Shown here piece after piece: positions 56,003-64,000 of a stretch of DNA of 64,000 nt. Where the stretch lies: positions 183,304,746-183,368,745 of the forward strand of contig CM073590.1 in NCBI GenBank assembly GCA_037074705.1, given 5' to 3'. The DNA comes from Zhengitettix transpicula (taxonomy: Eukaryota > Arthropoda > Insecta > Orthoptera > Tetrigidae). Every line of letters begins with the position of its first letter. The first letter of the stretch is position 1. A program made the translations under genes and the position numbers. The notes beneath the pieces were generated by a model that saw only the letters and a list, made by a program, of their open reading frames with translations, searched no databases and had not been told where the DNA came from.

Positions 56003-56932
56003 ATAAAACAGTGTGTTTGTATGCATGTATATTTGTTTGTTTGTATGTCTGTCCCGCATACAAATCTACACCCGCAGAGCCAATTTCATAAAATTTCGTA
56101 CACGCGTTCCTTGTGACAAAGAAACAAACACTGTCGGCCTGATACACGTCTACCACCCGCAGGAGCGTGGGTGGTCGGGGGTGCAAATATTCAATCATGC
56201 TAAAACGGCCGATATTTTGAGTCGGATAAATATTTTTATTGATATTTATAGTATTTATACCGATGTTATCTGTGTATAATTTCAACCCCTTATAACGTGG
56301 CAGGAGAGCCCTCTTAGGGGTGGATGTGGAAGGACGTTACATAAAAATAACTAAAAAACAACGGAGATACGAGTCAAATGGGGATTATGGATGTCGTTGA
56401 GTTTATTTATTACAGTCTGGGCAACCAGGAGGGAGGGGGGGAACTTGGCGGAGGTGGGCGGGGGTAGAAATATTCAAACATGTTTACTGGCCCGATTTTT
56501 TCGACGAATAAATATATTTAATGAGATTCATAAAATTTCTATACATGTTCTCTGTGTATAATTTTCAACTCCTTTCGGCATTGGGAGGGGAGTACACTTA
56601 AGGGTGGGGTGGAGTGCATTACATAAAAATAATGTAAAAACAATCGAGTTTGGAGACGAATCCGGGGTTATGGATTTCTCTGAGTAAAATTATGACATTC
56701 AACTTGCCGTTTAACCGACAGTAGAGGGGGTGAAAAATTTCGAACATGTTAAAACAGCGATATATTCGTCGACAAAAACTTTTATGGGGTAAATGAGTTT
56801 AGCCCCTTTTGGCATGACAGGCGAGCACGTTTAGGGATAGGGGTCGAAGTGAGTTACATAAAAGCAACTGGTGTCAAATCGGGGGTTTTGGATATATAAC
56901 AACCCGGGCAAAGCCAGGCACCCAGTTAGTGT
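56003..56932 (+). mobile_element. Helitron-like element with internal ~285-bp repeats
   Basis: Starts with a TTTGTTTGTTTGTATGTCTG-type segment and ends GGCACCCAGTTAG (CTRR-like terminus with C to T). Inside are three diverged units beginning near 56165, 56450 and 56715. Each has an AAATATTCAAACATG-like start, a GTGTATAATTTCAA block, GAGGGGAGTAC-like and GTTACATAAAAATAA landmarks, and an ATCCGGGGTTATGGAT end. No Rep/helicase gene. Short ORFs on both strands near 56013-56285 are composition shadows. Confidence 0.55.
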
Positions 56933-58069
56933 TATAATAATGAAAACAGGAACCATCCTTGAGATATGAGCTAACAAACAAAAAGAAATTTTAACTCAAT
57001 TAAGCGTCCTAAATAATTTAATGTCAGACGAGCCCACTTCGTAAATACAATCTTTCAGCCAGCAACCCAACATTTATACTGTTCCAGGTGGCTCCTTTCT
57101 TTTCATACGCTCTGTATATTTTCATTCGGTGAAGAGAAGCACGTACCAGCGACTTCGATGAATAAATGGGAGAGCGGTCTCTGCGTTCAGCACTTAGTCA
57201 TATAAGTCATAGATTAAGCAACAGACAGCTCCTATAACCAATAAGATCATTCAAGAATAAATAATTCAGAGCTCTAAACACAGTCTTAGTAACGCATTAT
57301 GCGTAGTCTAGTCCTCTTTGTGTGTTAAATAGCAAACCCGCATAATTACTGAGCTTGGAGCTTTAAACACCGTTTCTTCTGAGACCCTTGTGCAAAGTTT
57401 AAACTCACATTATAATAAACCATAATGATAGTTCTACTTTGTGGAGTAAGGTTTCGTGTTTCGGTGGAAAATTACACAGGTTCAGAAATGTTACCCAGCA
57501 TTCATTTCATACAAGTATATACAGCTAAAATAATAAACATTTATAACGGGACAACATTTTTTTAAAAAAAAAATTGTCACACATACATAGACCCCAATAA
57601 ACTGAAGCATGTTTAGGTTGGATTTTTTTTTCATCCGTATTTTGGCAGTTCTATATTAAAGTATTGTTCGCGTTCATTGAATATGGAAATTGACTTGTGC
57701 GATCGATGTTCCACGAGTTTACGTTACAGTAAGAGTAAGGTGGTAGATAGACAGATAGAAGAAGCAATCAAATGAGGACAAATTATATGGCTCTAAAATC
57801 TTAACAGGTAGTATATAGTTGGGAAATGGGGAATAACAGATTATTCTTTCTGTCTCATACCAAATTCTTGGACGTATTTCCTAAACGTTTCCAGGTTTAA
57901 ATGTACCAGAGATGAAAAATATTTATATCATTAATTAATGTTTAGTAATTTATTATCGCCACACAGTTTTAAATGATAAATTACAAAACTATGTTGGGTT
58001 TTTGCCAGGAAGAATCAAAATGAACGAAGTCACATGTATTAGTCATATATATTTTAGACTTTTTTTAGG
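56933..58069. other. intergenic DNA, nothing recognised
   Basis: No supported feature. Confidence 0.4.
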
Positions 58070-58595
58070 TGTAGACAGGCTATGTATAGGGTATTCCAAA
58101 TCCCCGCTTATAGCATAGGCAAGGGATTTGAAAGGGGGATGCGGAAGGGTAGAGGAAGGTATCCAAGGGTTAACTAGGGCCACCGGGCTATGGTTTAAGG
58201 ATCCTACCCGGCAATTCGCCTTAAAATGATGCAGGGAAAACCCTAGAAAAACCTGCATCAGGAAGGTCGGGCATTTGGTACTTGGCCCACGTCCTTCCGA
58301 TGGCGGGAGAGGGGTTCTCTGTGGTGTCGTAGCTTTCCCCTCGCCGTGCCTTGACCGGTTTAGGAGGCATTTGGCCGACTACTCCAATAGGAATAGCGGA
58401 CAACACTTACCGTCTGCTCAAGGTTTGCGACCCCGGAACATACACTTCTCAAAACAGGCCGAGGTGCCTCGGCATGTGGGAACCTTAGTTCAAAAAAACC
58501 AGAGAGATGTGAAGGCATCCCCAAAGGTAGCCTCCGCCAGAGCTCTCTGGGAAGGTTCACCTGCGAATTCTCTCGCAGGCTTCCTTCCGAATTTT
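58070..58595 (-). repeat. BLR repeat, near full length
   Basis: All landmarks in reverse complement, from the GGATTTGAAAGGGGGATGCGG region to TCTCTCGCAGGC. The best minus-strand copy. Confidence 0.92.
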
Positions 58596-58624
58596 AGACT
58601 TGCTTTTTTTTCTTCTTTTTTTTA

Positions 58625-58822
58625 AGGTAACAGGCTACAAGAGGGTAACCCACATAGTGGCAACTCCCCTCTTATAGCATAGGAAAGGGATTTGAATGGG
58701 GGGATGCGGAGGGGTAGAGGAAGGTAGCCAAAGGTTAACTAGGGCCCCCGGGCTATAGTTCAAGGATCCTACCCGGCATTCGCCTAAAAGTAATGCAGGG
58801 AAAACCCTAGAAAAACCTGCAA
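58625..58822 (-). repeat. BLR repeat, 3' half
   Basis: AACAGGCTACAAGAGGGTAA to AGAAAAACCTGCAA. A second copy head-to-tail with the one at 58070, repeating the partial-tandem pattern of 15.2, 21.5 and 25 kb. Confidence 0.9.
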
Positions 58823-59754
58823 CTTGCTTCGTAACACGATGATTAAGTTTAAATTTAGTTTAAACTACCGCGAGAAAATGTGTTAAAATGCTGTTGGACG
58901 ATTTATTTATTTTCATCTCCTTCAATTTAATTTAAAGTTATTTTTAGCCATTAAAGCAATGGCGTATTCCCGTTGAAATATTAAAACGACTGGAGTTATT
59001 TTCCTTTCCAACGTGATATCAGTGCATAATTATAACGAGCCATGACGTCACGGTATAATAGGTATGTGTTGTCTTGGCTTGACATAGCATCGCATGTCTC
59101 CACCCACGCGTGCTATTGTTGACGCAGCTGTCAGGATGCTGACAGAGCAACAAACTCAACTGTCGATATGAAACCGTGACATAACAACGCCACAGTTGCA
59201 GTTTGTGGTAATGGTTATGTTGAGGGACATTACTGTATAATTCATTGCAAGTAATAAAAAATTCACAGGTTGCAGAGGTCTAACCCATATTGTATTATGC
59301 TTTGACAGGTTATTAGTATAACACGAGGATTAATTTCAAGAAAACAAATAATCTCTTTTGCACTCTGTTAATTTCTACACAAAATACGTTTTCCTCTTCC
59401 TACTGACTTCAGGGAAGGAACATTTAGGAAATGATATTTAATAAAGAATGTTTAATGTCTAGAGTGTACTCATGAGGCACTCGATTTTAAATTAAAAATT
59501 ATCTGACATCTTAAATTGTTTTACACGATTTTGCAAAATAAGTCAGAAAATAAATATTTAAAATGAAAATTAAGGAATTACAAATCTTCATACAAATTTA
59601 ATTGCTCAAAATACAACGATTCGTCCTGTATTTATCAACATTATATTGTGTCGTTATATATTCAATATAAAATATGTGTACTGCTCAATCTTATAATTAA
59701 AATCAATAAATAATATTTAAATGTTAAGTGCATGTCTTAACTGCATGCCAACTA
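58823..59754. other. intergenic DNA, nothing recognised
   Basis: One TGACGTCA at about 59043. No supported gene. Confidence 0.4.
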
Positions 59755-60075
59755 GTGATTAATCACCCGTTGTATGTTTATAATTTTATTATTTATTGTT
59801 CATAGTCGCGCCAACATATTAGTCACTGGCGACTTTCCTTACCTACAACATGGAATTATTACATTTCATTCATTATACATATCCATATTATTCTTAATCT
59901 AAAAATTCATTGTCTAATTAGATTTCATCATGAAAGCTTTAAACTTTATTTATTACCCCTGCTGAGGTACATATCTCCCTTCTGGTGTATTTCAAATTGT
60001 TGCTTTTTTAATCCTGTCGTGCTTTGGGCAATCGTAGAGGGCATGCTGGATCGCCAGGGCATCCTTTCATACGTC
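59755..60075 (-). pseudogene. LINE ORF2 extreme C-terminus and 3' UTR
   Basis: The minus strand reads DALAIQHALYDCPKHDRIKK (about 60063-60004), like the C-terminal HxLxxCPxxxxxR motif of LINE ORF2 proteins. It then reads NTPEGRYVPQQG and a stop. The downstream GTCGCCAGTGAC-type segment (59822-59833) resembles the 3' end of the LINE at 2755-4290 (GTCGCCAATGACC). Confidence 0.5.
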
Positions 60076-60457
60076 ACATGTAGGTTGTAATTTATATATA
60101 GGTTACAATTTTTTTATAAAGATTTGTAATTTCTCGTTTAATATTTTTAAATCTTTATTTACTGACTTATTTGGTAAATGCTATTTATAAAATACTCACT
60201 TTGGTTATCGTTATTTCTGAAAATTTATAACAACTATTATGGAACCATTGAACCGAGGAAGAATAGATGTAATATGCTACAATCTATCATATTTTCAGCC
60301 TAAATTTCATGAATACTACAATCTAGATATTTATCTACTAGTTTGTTCATAATTTATATTATATTTAATTTAAAATTTTAAAAAATCAAGTAAAACACAA
60401 TTGCAACCAAATCTTTCATTAATAAGAATTTTTTTAATGTAATAGAAAACCAAATTA

Positions 60458-60885
60458 ACGTCTGTAAGACAATAACACAGGAAATTAAAGACCTGTGTAA
60501 CAGACTAATACAACAAAAATTAATTTTGACAAAAATAATTAGAAAACATTTGTAGAAGTTTCGATTCACTGTTGTGATCTTTGCCAACAGACTAAAGAGA
60601 TTTAGTCAAAGTTACAACATATTACAAAGAATATAATTATTAAATAATATTTGTTAATTTATATATTCATATATTATTATTATATATTTATATATTCTTT
60701 GTAAAGAGTTGTAACTTTGGCCATATCTCTTTAGTCTGGCAATAGTGTTGACAAGAATCACAACAGTGGATCGAAACGTCTACAATTTTTTTCAAATAAT
60801 TTTTTTCAAAATTAATTAGTGTTTTTTGTTCGTTATACGGGTCGTTAATTTCTTGTGTTATTTTTAAATGCCTGTAACAGAGAAC
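60458..60885. mobile_element. long inverted-repeat PLE unit with outward hammerheads, family E
   Basis: The arms are about 175-190 bp (60458-60634 and 60692-60880). They share TAACTTTG...ATCTCTTTAGTCTG, CACAACAGTG-ATCGAAAC and TTAATTTCCTGTGTTAT. Hammerhead-like motifs: minus 60555-60590 and plus 60748-60780 (TTGACAA, GAATCAC/GTGGATC stem, GAAACGTC). The 5' core is mutated. The centre is AT-rich and repeated at 61012-61124. No target duplication was found. Confidence 0.6.
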
Positions 60886-61011
60886 TGGTTTGCTGAATGT
60901 AAGGAATTGAATACAATTTCGTCCTTTCAGACCCTATTTTTATAAATTATATAATTAAATGGTGAAATGGTTTCCAGAGTTTTACAGAAAAAATGATGTA
61001 AGAGAAATAGC

Positions 61012-61124
61012 CAAAGTTACAACATATTACAAAGAATATAATTATTAAATAATATTTGTTAATTTAAATATTCATATATTATTATTATTATATATATTAT
61101 ATATTCTTTGTAAAGTGTTGTAAC
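61012..61124. repeat. duplicate of the palindrome centre
   Basis: Almost identical over ~110 bp to 60603-60717 (AAAGTTACAACATATTACAAAG ... TATATTCTTTGTAAAG). It is itself a hairpin, without the hammerhead arms. Confidence 0.8.
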
Positions 61125-62784
61125 TAAAGGAAAGTGATCGCCATAAAATCTTAAAGCCTCGTGGTTTCTCTAATACATGTTCATAACTCAAAAAAATACC
61201 AAAAAGGTTCTCCGTAGCCTCTAAATTTATTTCAGGAAAGTGTAAAAATGTTGGACGTCCTGTAATCGATAAAGAAAAACTTCAAAACATGGCAAACATA
61301 GTCCGCCTTGGCCAAGGACGTGATGCAGGCTGTGCGTGGAGGACAATTGATAAATTACCCGTAGCCGTTTCTCTACCACACGTGTGAGGAAGGTCATGGT
61401 CTATTCAGACAGTTGCACTCTATTCAGCTCTCAAATGAGCCAACACAACGCCGGTTATTGTCCTGGTTAATGTAAGTGTACCTGCCCCAGTGTCTCTCGA
61501 AGTCGTTGCCACTCGTTGATAAGGCACAAGTACGAAATGCTCTAAAGATAAAGCTTACATCATTTCTTGTACCACGTTATTTAAAATTGAGCTATCGCAA
61601 CTGCAAAGTTAATAGGGGTAATGTCATTATTTATCTAGCGGACGTCTGTTTATCAAACTTCGATTTATTTTATTTTAAAATATTTGGTATATATCAATAC
61701 AACGCAACATTACAAGAAAAATTATACCAAATAATCTATAATTTGTGACTGGCGGTCTGAACTGGTCATTAAATCGCTCCAGCATAGAGACAAATGGTCA
61801 AACCACGATGTGGTTATCATAGAAAAATTAATGAAAATTGTTGGAGTAGTTTTCTTCTCGCTATTGATAATATATGAGGTATATTAATGTTCGCTCGTAT
61901 CAATGGAAATATGTTAAGAAACAAAAATGTCTTTTTATGGACAGGACTTCTTGAAGCTGCAGCAAACAATTTGCACAAATATATAAAATCCATGCAGATT
62001 CATGTAGCACAAAATGTGAAATCAACTATGTAAAGGTTGCGTTTGCCTTTCGTCCAGATAAGAAAACGGGAATTTACGTTTGTTTCAACTACTACTGAGT
62101 TGTGAGACTGTTAAATATCCAAAATCTCTGCATTAAATGAGTTATTTCCTTTTCGTCGATGTTGTTTCATTTCACGCAATGCGTTAGAAGAAAAATTCAT
62201 GACGGCGGAATTATAAATTGTATACATACACCGAAGAAGTTAGACTGAACGTCCGAATGTGTATCGCGCTAGCTTTTTTAAAAGCCTGATGATGTAGAAG
62301 TCTGGGTATACAAGCCCCAGAATAAGAAAAACTTGGCGAATTATTTTATTACTTTGTAGAACAGTATTTATACAATCCATTATTGCTGCAGTAGACGCCA
62401 CAGATCATACAATTGCATTTAAGGATGGAGTGACAAATTGAATAGCCACCAGGTTAGAAGACCACACCAAAGAATAGTCGACTACATTAACATTTTGAAG
62501 TCTCAAGCTGAAAAATACAATGAAAAAGTGGAATGAAACGAAATTTAGAATGAGTGAGAAGAAAGGAAAAATATATTGAAGTGGATTACAAAATTTCCAA
62601 GCTTATTTCGAGATATGACAGTAGAAGTCAGATAAAACAGAATATTTGCATTTAAAAGTTTTTACGAGTAATACAACAAACATAGTTGATATGTTGCGCT
62701 CAAATTCAGGGAGTTATAAAATAGTAGGTTTCATTTTTCTTGTAATGCTGCGTAGAAATATTTTGAAATAAAATGACAAATCTA
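61125..62784. other. intergenic DNA, nothing recognised
   Basis: A 90-codon ORF at 61476-61748 has no recognisable features. Confidence 0.4.
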
Positions 62785-63392
62785 TCTATATTACAGAAAA
62801 GGATGTATATTTGTATGTATGTATGTATGTATGTATGTATTTACGTTGTTCTTTATACAAATTTTATCGCGTGGACAGAATGCAACAAAAATTGGTACAC
62901 ACATTCTTCAAAATACGAGAACCGGTACTGTGGGGGTGAGAAACGCCTAGCATAAAGGTGGAAAGAATTATAATTAAAACCCGTGATCATTAAATATTAA
63001 ATTACTGCGCGCCAAGAGACAATGACGTCACGCGAGAGAAAGACGTTACTACGCAACGAACAAAGGGAATATTTCCTTTATCAGGAATGAAATAAAGCAG
63101 AAATATTTTCTTTAAATAAAAAATATAATTTTATACAGCAATACTCCATCGAATGATAATAAAGAAGAATACGAATTACTTTACCATCCTTGCGGAAAAT
63201 GTAAGTTAATTTTCACGCTGTATTAGTTGTGAGTCTAGCTAACAATTTCATCAATGTAATATTTCGTAATGTATGAAGACTGAGTGACAATTATATTCTG
63301 AAATACTCAAGGAATATATTTAAGTATACAATTAAATACTTTTTCGAGTTTATATAAATAAGTACACGAGCAACGCCGGGCAACCAGCTAGG
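62785..63392 (+). mobile_element. Helitron-like non-autonomous element
   Basis: Begins near TCTATATTACAGAAAAGG with a (GTAT)n tract (62811-62840). It contains GCGTGGACAGAATGCAAC, a GACGTCACGCGAG region, and ends ACGAGCAACGCCGGGCAACCAGCTAG (CTAG terminus with an upstream GC hairpin). The terminus matches 54222 (minus) and 56932. No coding region. Confidence 0.5.
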
Positions 63393-64000
63393 AAATAAAT
63401 AAAGTTTGATAGACAGAAGTCCACTAGGTAAATAATGGGGCCTTTCCTAATCCTATAGTTCCAGAGAGACACTTTACGCAAAAGTGTCGAACCGCATATG
63501 AGCCTGACCGCAAACGGGAAGACACCCGACGACTTTGGTGGGCTTTAGGGTTCGGACCCTTATGTTTTAATCTATTATTATGATGACTGCAGATGATCTC
63601 TTGCGTAAGTATGACAAAGCTCATGTTCAACGATCTGACAAACTGACCTTGGGAAGGTAGAAATTTATTTGAGTTTACAACCCTCATGTCAAGACATGGA
63701 CTTGATTTTGGTGCGGGTGGGCTGGCAGGATCCGTCTCGCTTTGTATCAACGGTTGCAGGCCTGATCATAAGTAGGCTGTGCCTTTGGTTGTCCAAACGG
63801 ATGTATAAAGTTAGTTCAAATCTCGAATTAGTTTAGCTGTGAGACTTCCCGATTGAGTTCTGGTGCTGGCTAGCCCTGACCTCTAAGAACCTTCGCAAGT
63901 GGCGCGACGGACCAAGACTGATCTCCATTGCCCTTTCATTCGCCTATTCGTCCCATTTTATCTCCGTTCGTGAAAATCACCCCCGCAGACAAATCTTGTG
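63393..64000. other. GC-richer block at window edge, unrecognised
   Basis: From about 63430 composition rises and continues to the end. A 108-codon minus ORF (63424-63750) and the rest show no family motif. It resembles the 32.5-33.7 kb block in composition, so it may be the start of another gene 5' region or retroelement. Confidence 0.35.

Noticed and set aside
63424..63750. 108-codon minus-strand ORF as a gene
   Set aside because: No recognisable domain, and its GC-rich context continues past the window edge. Left as unrecognised.

Overview
This window reads as animal, almost certainly insect, nuclear DNA. It is AT-rich and contains no operon-like gene packing. Instead it carries decayed mariner transposases, several LINE reverse-transcriptase fragments, hAT elements with 8-bp target duplications, Penelope-like (PLE) GIY-YIG endonuclease fragments, tRNA-derived SINE relics and solo LTR-like repeats. 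One GC-rich repeat family, called BLR here, recurs at about ten places. It resembles repeats I associate with cockroach genomes, so a blattodean (cockroach or termite) is my best guess, but that is an inference from memory. I found no complete host protein-coding gene, rRNA or tRNA gene, CRISPR array or bacterial feature.

Layout. 0-6.7 kb: a broken mariner cut by the window edge, then three minus-strand LINE remnants (RT core, ORF1, RT C-terminus) and two SINE relics. 8.4-9 kb: a hammerhead-bearing inverted-repeat element with a 14-bp target duplication. 13-15.8 kb: a GC-rich CpG-like island with one weak candidate first exon, a second mariner subfamily relic and the first BLR copy. 19.4-20.7, 30.8-31.7, 39.5-41.5 and 46.9-48.0 kb: five LTR-like copies of one family with tandem repeats in the U3-like part. 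21.5-26 kb: BLR clusters and a PLE endonuclease relic. 28-29.4 kb: an hAT-like element with a PLE inverted pair nested inside it. 32.5-33.7 kb: a GC-rich promoter-like block and a 184-codon ORF of unknown nature. 37.6-38.9 kb: a complete hAT insertion with a perfect 8-bp duplication and a dead transposase tail. 48-49.5 kb: a LINE ORF2 tail, a BLR copy and an unrecognised decayed ORF. 53.4-57 kb: a PLE endonuclease relic, hammerhead pairs, and Helitron-like termini, one of them split by a hammerhead element. 58-61 kb: BLR, a LINE tail and a long palindrome. 62.8-63.4 kb: a third Helitron-like element. The final 0.6 kb is an unrecognised GC-richer block.

The most interesting system is a set of short (about 140-390 bp) inverted-arm elements. 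Most carry Penelope-type hammerhead ribozyme motifs (CTGANGA ... GAAACGTY) facing outward in their arms. They end in a 24-35 bp single-sided tail, and three are flanked by perfect 13-14 bp direct repeats. At least three sequence subfamilies are present, together with two PLE GIY-YIG endonuclease relics. The short elements encode nothing themselves, so they look like non-autonomous PLE derivatives mobilised in trans.
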